Positions 8,398-17,214 are shown, counted from the stretch's first letter. The stretch is DNA of 55,462 bases from Streptosporangiaceae bacterium (GCA_030041275.1 JASHOE010000213.1:1-55462); one strand, 5' to 3'. Notes: generated from the letters alone by a model not told the origin. A program made the numbers and translations.

Positions 8398-9069
8398 GTG
8401 CGGCATGAGCACTGCTCGGGTCCCGGCGAGCTGGCAACGCCGGCTGCGCAGCGTGACCTAGTCCGCCGCGGTTACGACGCCATCTCTGTTGCCTACCGCA
8501 GCGACAATGGCCAGCCGGCCAGTTCGACGTCGGAGGGTGTGAGCCGCTACGGCGGCTGGATCGACGAACTAGCCAGCCTGCTGCCGGGCAGGGCCGTTGT
8601 GGTCGATCTGGGCTGCGGCGCGGGACTGCCAGCTACCCGTGAGCTGGCTGACCGTGGGTTGCGGGTGCTCGGGGTTGATTTCTCCGGGGTGCAGCTGAGC
8701 CGGGCCCGGCGCCTGGTACCAGCCGCGAGTTTCGTGCAGGCGGACATGACCGCCATGCACCTCGAGCCAGGCAGCGTGGACGCGGTCGTATCCTTCTATG
8801 CCCTGATCCACGTGCCGCTCGAGGAGCAGCGGGCCTTGTTCCCGCGCATCCGCTCCTGGCTCCGCGACGGCGGCTACCTGTTGGCGATCACGGGCGCGGA
8901 TCACTGGACCGGAATCGAGACCTACCTTGGCGCCGACATGTTCTGGGATCAGGCCGACACCGCCACGTACCTGCGATGGCTGACCGCTGCGCGACTGGAT
9001 CCGATTTGGCATCGCTACATTCCCGAAGGAAACTCCGGGCACAGCCTGATTCTGGCGCGTGCACTGTGA
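8398..9069 (+). CDS. Class I SAM-dependent methyltransferase
   Basis: Protein of 223 aa with a Rossmann methyltransferase core. Motif I is VVVDLGCGAGLPATREL (around residue 67), motif II acidic VLGVDFSG, then QADMTAMHL and the post-motif SVDAVVSFYALIHVP; the domain ends with FWDQAD and a short C-terminal strand. The substrate cannot be deduced. The GTG start is 6 bp after DUF427, with no separate strong ribosome site, so coupling is likely. Relatives act on small molecules rather than nucleic acid (inference). Confidence 0.85.
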   Translation: MRHEHCSGPGELATPAAQRDLVRRGYDAISVAYRSDNGQPASSTSEGVSRYGGWIDELASLLPGRAVVVDLGCGAGLPATRELADRGLRVLGVDFSGVQLSRARRLVPAASFVQADMTAMHLEPGSVDAVVSFYALIHVPLEEQRALFPRIRSWLRDGGYLLAITGADHWTGIETYLGADMFWDQADTATYLRWLTAARLDPIWHRYIPEGNSGHSLILARAL

Positions 9070-9081
9070 GGGTGCGGAAGG

Positions 9082-9530
9082 TCAGAAATCGACATTCTGT
9101 GAGGAACGGGCTAGCAGCGGCGTGAGGGCAGCAATGTCGGTAAGCAGTGCGTCTCCGCTGAACCGGAAGTCGTCGAGGACGCGCTGCATGGCTGGGTAGT
9201 CGCGGCCGCCGCAGGCGTCGGTCACCACTACCGGGATCAGTCCGAGATCGACGGCATGCCAGACGGTCGGCGCGATTCCGATTTCCAAGGCCACGCCCGC
9301 GATCGCGATCGCCCTGATGCCCAGGTCCCGCAGCGCCGGAACCAGGATTCAACCTTTTCCTGATCATCGACCTGCTGCCAGCAAATCGCCGTTACGCAGC
9401 TGCGACGCTCCCAGCAGTCGCACCGGAAGGGACATGTGCCGGGTGAAGAACACCGGATAGCCGCAGTCCCGCGCGGCTGTGAGCACCTCGGACACTCGCT
9501 GGATCGCAGGCATCCTCCAGCCGGTGGGGG
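9082..9530 (-). pseudogene. Broken isochorismatase-family cysteine hydrolase
   Basis: Three pieces of one isochorismatase-like protein are readable on the minus strand. The first is VSEVLTAARDCGYPVFFTRHMSLP. A one-base frameshift then leads into WQQVDDQEKVESWF. After an internal deletion of roughly 30 codons comes PALRDLGIRAIAIAGVALEIG, followed by IAPTVWHAVDLGLIPVVVTDACGG to the stop at 9082. The N-terminal strand with the catalytic Asp is not found. Only the last 70 residues remain an open frame. It is not expected to be active. Confidence 0.8.
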
Positions 9531-9544
9531 ATCGGCCCGAATTT

Positions 9545-9975
9545 CCGGCCCAGGGGGTTACCTCCGCGCCTATTTCCCTTGACCAGTGCTTACCGGACTA
9601 GTCTGCCAGCCGTCACTGCCGCCTTGTCCACCGCCGCGAAATGGCTGCGGCGCCACGGCCGTCCGTAAACTCGAACGCAACCCATAATGCAGTCGACGGC
9701 CTGGTCCGGTGCTGGATAAGTATTCAAGCAAGAACATGCCAGCGTCGATCTGTGCCGGTTAGATCCGCTCCCGACAAGTTCGAGCTCGACACGTCGACGT
9801 GGGCGAGTTTCGGCCGACTGAAATTTACGCGCGCAAGTGCTCAGCTACGCCAGAAACTGACCACAAGCGGGCAACAGATGTGCAAACACTGCCCGCTAAA
9901 CAGAAATAAACGCAGCGCACCAATTCGATCGATATCACTGCACGCAACTGAATTATCCCAGCCGGGAGCTGCATC
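9545..9975 (+). other. Gene-free stretch of lower GC
   Basis: No gene is recognised. From about 9700 to 9960 the base composition drops (runs such as GAAATTTACG and AAACAGAAATAAA) relative to the roughly 68-70% GC around it. An open frame at 9641-9979 has no ribosome site and no recognisable protein. The end of the stretch supplies the GGGAG site of the deacetylase gene. Confidence 0.5.
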
Positions 9976-10806
9976 ATGACTTGCCCGAACTGCCTGCATA
10001 TCGATCGCCGTGCACTCCTCGGTCTCCTCGGACTCGGTGTCGCCGGTGTCCTCGCTGGCTGTGACGCTCACCCCCGCGGCGCGGCCACTGCCGCCGATCG
10101 CCTACACGCCGACTCGCATCCTGCCCCGACGACGGCTCCCGCGGCGACGCAGGTTCGGCCATCGGTTGCGGCGCCAGCGACGATCCCGCCGCCGGCTCCT
10201 GGCCCGTCACAAGTCTTCTGGCAGGGCCCCCCAGCGGCCGTCACGGCCCGGCAGGTTGCGATCACCATCGACGATGGCTTCTGCGCCGAGTGCGCAGACG
10301 CGTACGCCGCCCTAGCCCAGGCCACCGGTATCCACCTCACCTTCAACCCGAACGGCTGCTACGGCTCCATCTGGACTCCGCTGGCCAAGACGCTCAAGCC
10401 GCTGATCGAAGCCGGGCAAGTCCAGATCGGCAACCACACCTTCAACCACTGGTGGCTCACGGAGCTCAGCGACAGTCAGGTCACCGGCCAGCTGGAACAG
10501 AACGAGGAATGGATCCAGCAGACCTACGGAATCACCGCCCGCCCCTGGTGGCGGCCGCCCTTTGGTTCTCATGACGAGCGAACCGACGAGCTCGCCGCTT
10601 CTCTCGGCTACACCAACGTGCTGATGTGGAACGGCAGCTACGGCGACTCCAGCCTGCTCAGACCGCGAGAGCTACTCGCCCTGGCCAGGGAGTACCTCCA
10701 TCCGGGCGTGGTCATGCTCGGCCACGCCAACTACCCACCGTCACCCAGCTTTCCCGCAGATCGCAGAGATCTTCGCGTCCCGTGGCCTGCATCCAGTCAC
10801 CCTTGA
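9976..10806 (+). CDS. Polysaccharide deacetylase (NodB-type) lipoprotein, 3' end frameshifted
   Basis: Exported enzyme predicted to remove acetyl groups from cell-wall or extracellular polysaccharide. A Tat/lipoprotein-like signal (DRRALLGLLG...LAGC) is followed by a Pro-rich linker and the NodB domain: TIDDGF (D99, D100), GNHTFNH (metal ligands H154, H158), RPPFGSHD, and the late motif VVMLGHANYP. The open frame ends at 10806 with an unrelated tail (RRDLRVPWPASSHP). Shifting by one base at the TTT of 10750-10752 gives FPQIAEIFASRGLHPVTLDE up to a stop at 10849, which is the expected family ending. The catalytic part is intact. Confidence 0.85.
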   Translation: MTCPNCLHIDRRALLGLLGLGVAGVLAGCDAHPRGAATAADRLHADSHPAPTTAPAATQVRPSVAAPATIPPPAPGPSQVFWQGPPAAVTARQVAITIDDGFCAECADAYAALAQATGIHLTFNPNGCYGSIWTPLAKTLKPLIEAGQVQIGNHTFNHWWLTELSDSQVTGQLEQNEEWIQQTYGITARPWWRPPFGSHDERTDELAASLGYTNVLMWNGSYGDSSLLRPRELLALAREYLHPGVVMLGHANYPPSPSFPADRRDLRVPWPASSHP

Positions 10807-10887
10807 CGAGATGTTCGGAACCAGCCGCAGCACCGGACGATCAACATGACCACCATGCTGTCCCTGCGCGCCTGGTAGAAAGGCGCC

Positions 10888-11748
10888 GTGCGTGTTGCTG
10901 AAATCCGCCGATGCCCGGTCAAGTCGATGCAAGGCGAAACGCCAACCGAGGTAGTTGTCGATGCCACTGGCGTTGTTGGCGACCGGGCATACGCGCTGGT
11001 GGACGGCGAGACCGGCGCGGTGGCGAGCGCCAAGGACCCGCGCCGGTGGGCAGCCCTGCTCGGCTTCTCGGCCCGATTCTCCGCGGCGCCAGGGCGCGGC
11101 CAGCCCGTCACGGTCACGCTGCCTGGCGGCGTGCAGGTGTCGAGTACCGATCCAGACATCGACCGGCAGTTGTCGGCCGCCATGGGCCGCCCGGTCACGC
11201 TGAGCGCAGTCCCTGCCTCCGGTGCCAGCTATGACGAGGTCTGGCCGGACATCGACGGGCTGGCACCGGAGGGGTTCGTGGCCTCGCTCCGAACTGGCCA
11301 GACGAGTGCCGGCGAGGTGGTGAGCGCGCTGCCCGTGGGCATGCTGGCACCCGGCACCTTCCAGGACGTCTCGCCCGTGACGATTCTCACGAGTGCCTCC
11401 CTCCGAGCGGCCCGGCGCCTTTATCCGGACGGCGACTGGGACCCGCGGCGATTCCGCATGACGCTGCTCATCGACAGCGACGAGCAGCGTTTTATCGAGA
11501 ACGACTGGCTCGGCCGCACCCTGACGATCGGCACCGTCCGGCTGTCGGTCTTCGCGCCGACGCCTCGGTGCGTAATGGTCACCCTCGCCCAGCCAGGCCT
11601 GAGTGCTGACCGGGGAGTACTCACGACCCTGGCGCGGCACAACCGAGCCGAAGTCCCCGGCACGGGGCTGTTTGCCTGTCTCGGGGCGTATGCCAGCGTC
11701 GAGGTGGGCGGCACGATCAGCGTCGGCGGTAACGTCGAGTTGGGCTAG
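10888..11748 (+). CDS. MOSC domain protein (YcbX/MOSC_N type)
   Basis: Protein of 286 aa. An N-terminal beta-barrel MOSC_N domain (MRVAEIRRCPVKSMQGE, GDRAYALVD) is followed by a MOSC domain with the conserved cysteine at C228 in TPRCVMVTL. MOSC proteins bind or transfer sulfur in molybdenum-cofactor chemistry, including detoxification of N-hydroxylated bases by YcbX. There is no ferredoxin domain here, so electrons would come from a separate partner. GTG 10888 is preceded by AAAGGCG. It is convergent to the hydrolase at 11756, with 7 bp between stops. Confidence 0.9.
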   Translation: MRVAEIRRCPVKSMQGETPTEVVVDATGVVGDRAYALVDGETGAVASAKDPRRWAALLGFSARFSAAPGRGQPVTVTLPGGVQVSSTDPDIDRQLSAAMGRPVTLSAVPASGASYDEVWPDIDGLAPEGFVASLRTGQTSAGEVVSALPVGMLAPGTFQDVSPVTILTSASLRAARRLYPDGDWDPRRFRMTLLIDSDEQRFIENDWLGRTLTIGTVRLSVFAPTPRCVMVTLAQPGLSADRGVLTTLARHNRAEVPGTGLFACLGAYASVEVGGTISVGGNVELG

Positions 11749-11755
11749 CCGCAGA

Positions 11756-12556
11756 CTAGAGCGACCGCTGGCTCAGCCAGTCCAGCACCGCTCGCGCGAC
11801 GTCGCGCCAGCCGTGGTCGATCGTCAGCGAGTGGCCGCGATCCGGGAACTCGGTGAAGTCAGTGATGGCCGGCGACTTGTGGTAGAGCTTGCGGGTCGAC
11901 GTCGTGATGGCCGCCGGCACGGTGTGATCCTTGCCGCCCGCGGTGAGCAGCAGCGGCCCGCGAGTCTTGTTTCCGGTATTCACCTTCGCCGGCGACCGTG
12001 GGGTGAAGTTGGCCAGGGCGGCTTCGAACAACGGCCTGGCAGGCGACGGTATTGTCCAGCGGTCGTAGAGGTCGGCTGACTCTTGCTCAGGCAGCGCGTT
12101 CCCAAATCCGTATCGGAATTCTTGGGCGGAGAGCGATACCGCGAGGTTGCGGTTAGCCGGTTTGCGCAGCGCGATGGATGCGACTCGCAGGGCTGACACC
12201 GGCAGGTTGAGCACGCCCTTGATGGGCGCGGCATCGATCGCCACCGCAGCGGCAGCCAGGTCCTGCCCGAGAAGCCGCTGCGCGATAAGACCACCGAAGG
12301 AATGACCGATGATGACCGGAGGAGCCTCAAGCCCGCGGATGATCCGGGCGTAGTGGTCGACTACCTCGTCGATGCCCTTACCCGCGACCTGGCCTGGATC
12401 GCGGCGGGCCGCTGCTACCGTGTCGGCGTCGCCAGGCCAGCCCGGTGCTGTCGCTGTGTAGCCGGCCTCCTGGAACAGCTCAAGCCACGGTCCCCATGAA
12501 CTGCCATGCAACCAGAGGCCGTGAACGAACACCGCGGGCCTGGCAGGTTGTGCCAT
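11756..12556 (-). CDS. Alpha/beta hydrolase
   Basis: Protein of 266 aa with a complete alpha/beta hydrolase triad. The oxyanion region is FVHGLW, the nucleophile elbow GHSFGG (S86), the acid D in GGKDHTVP and the base H in GHSLTIDHGW. No signal peptide is present, so it is cytoplasmic. The substrate is unknown; the sequence style is that of small esterase/lipase-like proteins. It is transcribed away from the carboxylesterase gene at 12754, with about 200 bp between their starts. Confidence 0.9.
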   Translation of the reverse strand: MAQPARPAVFVHGLWLHGSSWGPWLELFQEAGYTATAPGWPGDADTVAAARRDPGQVAGKGIDEVVDHYARIIRGLEAPPVIIGHSFGGLIAQRLLGQDLAAAAVAIDAAPIKGVLNLPVSALRVASIALRKPANRNLAVSLSAQEFRYGFGNALPEQESADLYDRWTIPSPARPLFEAALANFTPRSPAKVNTGNKTRGPLLLTAGGKDHTVPAAITTSTRKLYHKSPAITDFTEFPDRGHSLTIDHGWRDVARAVLDWLSQRSL

Positions 12557-12753
12557 TCGACGCCCTCTCTCTCCGGCGCAACGCGCCGTCGGCCGGCTCG
12601 TCGCCCATCAGCAGTTCTGCTCCCGCCGACCTGGGTGTAAACGAGGGCGCAGGCCGAACGGCGGCAGTGCCGGCGCTGTCACGGCTTTTCGGCGCACGCT
12701 CCCGACCGCCAGAATGGTGGCACCCCTAAAGTCGACGAGCGCGGGAGCGACCC

Positions 12754-14370
12754 ATGCCGGAACGCCTGTCGAACTCGCATGACGGCCTCCGTCGAAGCTC
12801 GGCTCGCCGCGCACTCGCCGTCCTGATGGCTGCTGCGTTTGCGACGGCGGCGACCGCGTGCTCGGGCCAGGCGTCCGGTTCCCCGTCAGTCAGCAAGCAA
12901 GCGTCGCTGGTCGTCCACATCGCTGACGGACAGATCCGGGGCAAGGCCGCCGGCAGCACCAACGACTACCTCGGGATCCCCTACGCCGCGCCGCCTGTGG
13001 GCCCGTTGCGCTGGCAGCCGCCGCAGCCGCCCGCACACTGGCACGGAATCCGCGCGGCCACCCAGTTCGCGCCCCACTGCCCGCAGACGGCCTCTGTCTT
13101 CGGCCGCGCGAGCACGTCGGAGAACTGCCTGTACCTCAACGTCTTCAGGCCTGCCAGGCAGCGCAGCAGCGAACTGCCCGTGATGGTCTGGATCCACGGA
13201 GGCGGCTTCGTCGGCGGCGAAAGCGACGATTACAACCCGAGCGCGCTGGTGGCCGACGGCGTCATCGTCGTGACCATCAACTACCGGCTTGGCGCGCTGG
13301 GCTTCCTGGCTGACCCGGCACTGGCAAGCCGCTCGGGCGGCCCGGTCGGTGACTACGGCCTGATGGATCAGCAGGCGGCGCTGCGCTGGGTCAAGCACAA
13401 CATCCAGGCGTTCGGCGGCAACCCGGCGAACGTCACCATCTTCGGTGAATCAGCTGGCGGCCAGAGCGTGCTGCTGCAGTTGATCTCGCCCACGGCGCGC
13501 GGGCTGTTCGCCAAGGCCATCGCCGAAAGTGGCGGCTACGCCGAATACCCGCTGCCGCTCGCGAGCGCCGAGGCGCAGGGTGAGGCGTTCGCAGCGAAGG
13601 CTGGCTGCGCCAGTCAGACCGCCGCGTGCCTGCGTAGGCTGCCCGTCGCCACCATCCTGGCCGACCAGAACCAGTCGGGCGCCAGCGCCGATATCGATGG
13701 TCTCGTGCTCACGCAGCCGCTTAAACAAGCACTGTCCAGCGGAAACTTCAGCCACGTCCCGGTGATCGACGGGTCCAACCATGACGAGTGGCGGCTGTTC
13801 GTGGCCCTCGCGACCGCCGAGGGTCAGCCAGTTACTGCGGCCAATTACCAGGCGACCATCGAGTCCACGCTGCAGGTCTCACCGCAGCTCGCCGCGATCA
13901 TCGCGACGCAGTACCCGCTCAGCGCCTACCCAAGCCCCCCGCTCGCGATGGGCGCGGTGGGTACGGACGGCATCTTCGCCTGTCCGACGTTGCTGCTGGA
14001 CCAGGACCTGGCGAAATATACGCGGACCTACGCGTACGAGTTCAATGACGAAAACGCGCCAGCCCCTTATCCGACCCTCGGTTTCCCCTACGGTGCCGCG
14101 CACTCCTTCGAGTTGCAGTACCTGTTCGCCCTGCCAGCGACCGCGCACGGCATTCTGTCGGCACAGCAGCAGCGGCTGGCGACGGCGATGCGGGCGGAGT
14201 GGACGAGCTTCGCCAAGACCGGTGCGCCTTCGGCGCAAGGCGCGGCGCCCTGGCCCCGCTTTACCGCCACGGCTCAGCAGATGCTGTCGCTGATCCCGCC
14301 CGAGCCACGGCAGGAGACCACTTTTGCCGCTGACCATCACTGTGCTTTCTGGGCGCAGGGCGGTGACTGA
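12754..14370 (+). CDS. Type-B carboxylesterase, exported lipoprotein
   Basis: Protein of 538 aa of the carboxylesterase/lipase B family (PF00135). The signal region ALAVLMAAAFATAATAC has a candidate lipidated Cys near residue 36. Family marks are the start of the fold (YLGIPYAAPPVGPLRW), SENCLYLNVF, the oxyanion loop VMVWIHGGGFVGG, the nucleophile FGESAGG (S233), the NHDEW segment and the catalytic His H450 in GAAHSFEL. It is complete in length. A GGGAG site precedes ATG. It probably hydrolyses esters outside the cell. The preceding divergent hydrolase could share the promoter interval. Confidence 0.9.
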   Translation: MPERLSNSHDGLRRSSARRALAVLMAAAFATAATACSGQASGSPSVSKQASLVVHIADGQIRGKAAGSTNDYLGIPYAAPPVGPLRWQPPQPPAHWHGIRAATQFAPHCPQTASVFGRASTSENCLYLNVFRPARQRSSELPVMVWIHGGGFVGGESDDYNPSALVADGVIVVTINYRLGALGFLADPALASRSGGPVGDYGLMDQQAALRWVKHNIQAFGGNPANVTIFGESAGGQSVLLQLISPTARGLFAKAIAESGGYAEYPLPLASAEAQGEAFAAKAGCASQTAACLRRLPVATILADQNQSGASADIDGLVLTQPLKQALSSGNFSHVPVIDGSNHDEWRLFVALATAEGQPVTAANYQATIESTLQVSPQLAAIIATQYPLSAYPSPPLAMGAVGTDGIFACPTLLLDQDLAKYTRTYAYEFNDENAPAPYPTLGFPYGAAHSFELQYLFALPATAHGILSAQQQRLATAMRAEWTSFAKTGAPSAQGAAPWPRFTATAQQMLSLIPPEPRQETTFAADHHCAFWAQGGD

Positions 14371-14423
14371 CGACCTACAAGGCTTCCGCTCCCTCCCCGT
14401 AGCTCACGCGAGAGGATCTGGCT

Positions 14424-14882
14424 TTGGCTGACTCAGTGCAGATAAGCGACATTGCCGACCCGTGGGATGCTCCCGACCCGGCGCTGGCTCTGGCCCTTCA
14501 GCAGGTTCAGTGGTACGCCAGGCACCGCGATCAGTCCCGACTGACTTATCAGGTCAACGAAGTTCTGATCCTCGTTATCAGCGCGAGCACAACAGTCGCG
14601 GCCGCCCTCAAGGCGAGTGCCTGGCTGACTGCTGTGTTAGCTGCAGGGACGGTCGTTCTCGCCGGCCTGTACAAGGTGCTCGACTCCCAGGAGAACTGGG
14701 TCGCCTTCGGGATCGCGTGGTCGGAGTTGCAAACCGCTGTCAATGATTACCGATTGCTGCCAGCGGACCGGCGCGGCGAGGATGCCCAGCGTCTGCTCGT
14801 GAGCAAGGTCAACGACGTCATGCACGCAGATACCGGACGCTGGGCTGCCCGGCGCCGCACCTTGGCGCAAGGACGCACCTAG
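14424..14882 (+). CDS. DUF4231-like two-helix membrane protein
   Basis: Protein of 152 aa with an N-terminal amphipathic region (ALQQVQWYARHRDQSRLTYQ), two adjacent transmembrane helices (VLILVISASTTVAAAL and WLTAVLAAGTVVLAGLYKVL) and a C-terminal soluble part (ENWVAFGIAWSELQTAVNDYRLL). This layout matches DUF4231 proteins, often near nucleotide-signalling defence or stress modules, although nothing of that kind is visible here. The TTG start at 14424 follows AGAGGA. It lies 53 bp after the carboxylesterase gene. Confidence 0.75.
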   Translation: MADSVQISDIADPWDAPDPALALALQQVQWYARHRDQSRLTYQVNEVLILVISASTTVAAALKASAWLTAVLAAGTVVLAGLYKVLDSQENWVAFGIAWSELQTAVNDYRLLPADRRGEDAQRLLVSKVNDVMHADTGRWAARRRTLAQGRT

Positions 14883-14930
14883 AAACGACGGTGTGCACTG
14901 CAGCCGCGTTACTGGTGTGATGAGGAGGCC

Positions 14931-15287
14931 GTGGTGAGCGTCAGGTGGACCGTGACGATCGACTGTGCCCGACCGGCTGCAGTGGCGGCTTTCTGGAAAC
15001 TCGCGCTTGGATACGTGGACGCGTCGCCCCCGGAGGGTTTCGCGACCTGGCCTGAGTGGCTTGCAACGTTTCGACTGCGGGCATCTGACCAGACAGCAGC
15101 GCGTTACGGCCTCGGTCTGGTGACGGCCTACCTACCTGCGCGATCCACAGGACGAGAACATCGATATCAACGGCTGCGACCAGAACTTGCGAGACTCACC
15201 TACTGCTGCTGGCTCGCCGCCGTGTCTTGCCGACAGCCACTAGGAAGTTGCCGGCGCGCAAGGCAGGTACACCCGAGGACCACGTGA
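14931..15287 (+). pseudogene. VOC (glyoxalase-like) protein, N-terminal part only
   Basis: GTG 14931/14934 behind AGGAGG opens a convincing VOC start: VRWTVTIDCARPAAVAAFWKLALGY, then SPPEGFATWPEWLATF. After about 50 residues the match ends. In another frame near 15130-15180 a further VOC-like piece YLRDPQDENIDINGC is readable, so the frame has shifted. The C-terminal piece of a similar protein is found at 16203-16265, beyond the intact VOC gene. The frame as it stands would make a 118-aa product unlikely to fold. Confidence 0.7.
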
Positions 15288-15388
15288 TTTCTCGGTGATC
15301 GCGGCGTGCCGCGGCCATCTGGGTACGGCCACGGACAGCTCGTATCCTCAACCTCGGCTGCGACCAGAACTTGAGGAGTTCACCTACT
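15171..15388 (+). repeat. 34-bp imperfect direct repeat
   Basis: Copies at 15171-15204 and 15355-15388 begin CGGCTGCGACCAGAACTTG and end TCACCTACT. They match at 29 of 34 positions and are 184 bp apart. Both lie in the degraded VOC region. No gene is recognised between 15288 and 15565. Confidence 0.75.
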
Positions 15389-15565
15389 CACCACTTGTCC
15401 GTCGGGGGGTCAGCGAGAGCACGTGCTGCCGTAGGCCTTGAACCGGCTGATCTCGCCGGTGCTGTTCCCGGGCACGGTGGTGAGTGGGCAGGCGGTTGCG
15501 GGGAGTAGCGTCGGCTACTGGCCCGTCGTGAGCGTGGTGTGAGACCCAACCCGTGGAGGTTCCTG

Positions 15566-16012
15566 ATGGCCGAACTCCCGCCGCTCCCTGAAGGCTTTGT
15601 GGTCAACCACTTCATCACCTCGGACGACGTCGAGCGCTCGGCGCGGTTCTACAGCGAGGTACTCGGCGGCAGGGTGGTTTTCGGCCCGGTGCCGACCGTA
15701 GTCGAACTATCCAATAGCTTCATCGTCATCAATACCGGCGGGGGCCCGACCGACGACAAGCCGACGGTCACCCTTGAGACGCCGCGCGATCCCGAGCGGA
15801 CCAGCAGCTTCCTCAATCTACGCGTCAAAGATATCCAGGTCGCGTACGCCGCCTGGAGCGCCCGGGGCGCTCAGTTCCTGACGCCGCCGACGCAGCACCC
15901 GTACGAGACCCGCTGCTACATCCGGGACCCCGACGGCTATCTCATCGAAGTGGGGCAGACCACGGACCCTGCGGGGGACTGGATGCCCGCGGGCTGGTCG
16001 CCGAGTCAATGA
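15566..16012 (+). CDS. VOC family protein (glyoxalase/bleomycin-resistance fold)
   Basis: Protein of 148 aa and one VOC module of two beta-alpha-beta-beta-beta units. The first unit is VVNHFITSDDVERSARFYSEVLGG...FIVIN, the second FLNLRVKDIQVAYAAWSARGAQFLTPP, and it ends in the usual CYIRDPDGYLIEVGQ. Candidate metal ligands are H11 and the final E in LIEVGQ. ATG 15566 was preferred to the in-frame GTG 15539 because GGAGG sits 6 bp before it. Reaction unknown. It is flanked on both sides by pieces of a different, broken VOC gene. Confidence 0.85.
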   Translation: MAELPPLPEGFVVNHFITSDDVERSARFYSEVLGGRVVFGPVPTVVELSNSFIVINTGGGPTDDKPTVTLETPRDPERTSSFLNLRVKDIQVAYAAWSARGAQFLTPPTQHPYETRCYIRDPDGYLIEVGQTTDPAGDWMPAGWSPSQ

Positions 16013-16202
16013 CCTCGGCATGACCACTGCGATCAACGGCACCGGGGGAATCGGATCCGCCAGTGGCGGCGCAGGTTGAGTTAGGTTCGTAGCCGACGCG
16101 CGTGGGCGCCGGGCCGGGTAATCGTGTCGTGGATGCCTTGTGACTGCCACGCCGTCGGCCGATGCGCGCAGCGTCATGAGCGCGCTAGCCATGAGGGAGG
16201 GG

Positions 16203-16265
16203 GATGTCGGCGGCGGTCGCCATGAACCGTGGGAGGTCCGGTGGCCCAGGGTCATTGCGGCGGTG
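16203..16265 (+). pseudogene. Remnant of the C-terminal part of a VOC protein
   Basis: The frame reads DVGGGRHEPWEVRWPRVIAAV, the segment that in relatives of the 14931 protein follows the first half-domain (a VGGGRHxPWxxRWPRV-type motif). The match stops on both sides and no start or ribosome site is present. The rest of 16013-16374 shows no gene. Confidence 0.55.
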
Positions 16266-16374
16266 GTCCTGGCCGCTCCGGACGCCGCCGGCCGCAACCT
16301 CGCGGATGGACTGGTGAAATCGAGATGGCGGCCGAACTGCTGTCTGACCTGTGGCGGTGGGCGAGAATGGCGCA

Positions 16375-17154
16375 ATGGATTTGCACCTGAATGGCAGGGT
16401 CGTGCTCATTACCGGCGGGACCGACGGGCTGGGAGCAGCGCTTGCCGGTCGACTCGTCGAGGAAGGAGCCCGGGTCGCGGTGTGCGGGCGGGACCCCGAT
16501 CGGCTAGCTGCGACCGACCGGCGGTTGCGGGACGCCGGGGGTGATGCGCTTGCGGTGCAGGCCGATGTCACCCGACTGGCTGACCTTGAACGGTTCGTCG
16601 ACACGGCGGCTGCCCGGTGGGGCCGCCTCGACGGCCTGGTGAACAACGCAGGCAAGAGTGCTGCAGGACGGATCGATCAGGTATCTGACGAGGACTGGAT
16701 CGCCGACCTCGACCTCAAGGTGCTCGCGGCAGTTCGCTGCACGCGCCTGGCTGTACCGCACCTCATCGCGGCCGGGGGTGGCGCCATCGTCAACGTGCTC
16801 AACGTAGGCGCCAAGGCCGCTGGCGCTGCCTCGCTGCCGACGACGGCCTCCCGCGCCGCTGGCCTCGCCATAACCAAGGCCGCGTCTAAGGACCTCGGCG
16901 GATACGGCATCCGGGTCAACGCCGTTCTCATCGGCCTGGTCGAAAGCGGTCAGTGGCGGCGGCGTGCAGGCGCGTCAGGTCAGTCCGAGCGCGAGTTGTA
17001 CCGCCAGATGGCCGAGAACACCAAGATCCCACTGGGCCGAGTCGGCCGGTCGGAAGAATTCGCGGACCTGGCCGCCTATCTGTTGTCCGATCGGTCGTCC
17101 TACGTAACAGGCTCGGCCATCAATCTCGACGGCGGAACTAGCCCGGTCCTCTAA
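16375..17154 (+). CDS. SDR-family protein lacking the usual catalytic triad
   Basis: Protein of 259 aa with a short-chain dehydrogenase/reductase Rossmann fold. The cofactor motif is TGGTDGLGAALAG, followed by GRLDGLVNNAG and the C-terminal YVTGSAINLDGG. The catalytic signature is altered: the segment aligned to the Ser is NVLNVG, and YxxxK is TTASR (T156...R160), so Ser, Tyr and Lys are all replaced. The spacing to GIRVNAV is normal, so this is substitution rather than a deletion. ATG 16375 is favoured over GTG 16351 because the fold begins at LNGRVVLITGG. It could be a non-catalytic dinucleotide-binding protein or use other residues. Confidence 0.85.
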   Translation: MDLHLNGRVVLITGGTDGLGAALAGRLVEEGARVAVCGRDPDRLAATDRRLRDAGGDALAVQADVTRLADLERFVDTAAARWGRLDGLVNNAGKSAAGRIDQVSDEDWIADLDLKVLAAVRCTRLAVPHLIAAGGGAIVNVLNVGAKAAGAASLPTTASRAAGLAITKAASKDLGGYGIRVNAVLIGLVESGQWRRRAGASGQSERELYRQMAENTKIPLGRVGRSEEFADLAAYLLSDRSSYVTGSAINLDGGTSPVL

Positions 17155-17165
17155 CCGCGTCGCTG

Positions 17166-17198
17166 CCGGAGAGCCAGCGACCAGCACTGGCTCTCCGG
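17166..17198. terminator. Bidirectional hairpin between convergent genes
   Basis: Arms 17166-17177 and 17187-17198 (CCGGAGAGCCAG and its complement) pair perfectly over 12 bp with a 9-base loop. They lie between the SDR stop (17154) and the stop of the minus-strand gene (17215), so the hairpin can serve both. Confidence 0.8.
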
Positions 17199-17214
17199 GC
17201 CGCGCACGCAGCGG

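Noticed and set aside
9641..9979. 112-codon open frame
   Set aside because: No ribosome site, no motif, and codon use unlike the neighbours.
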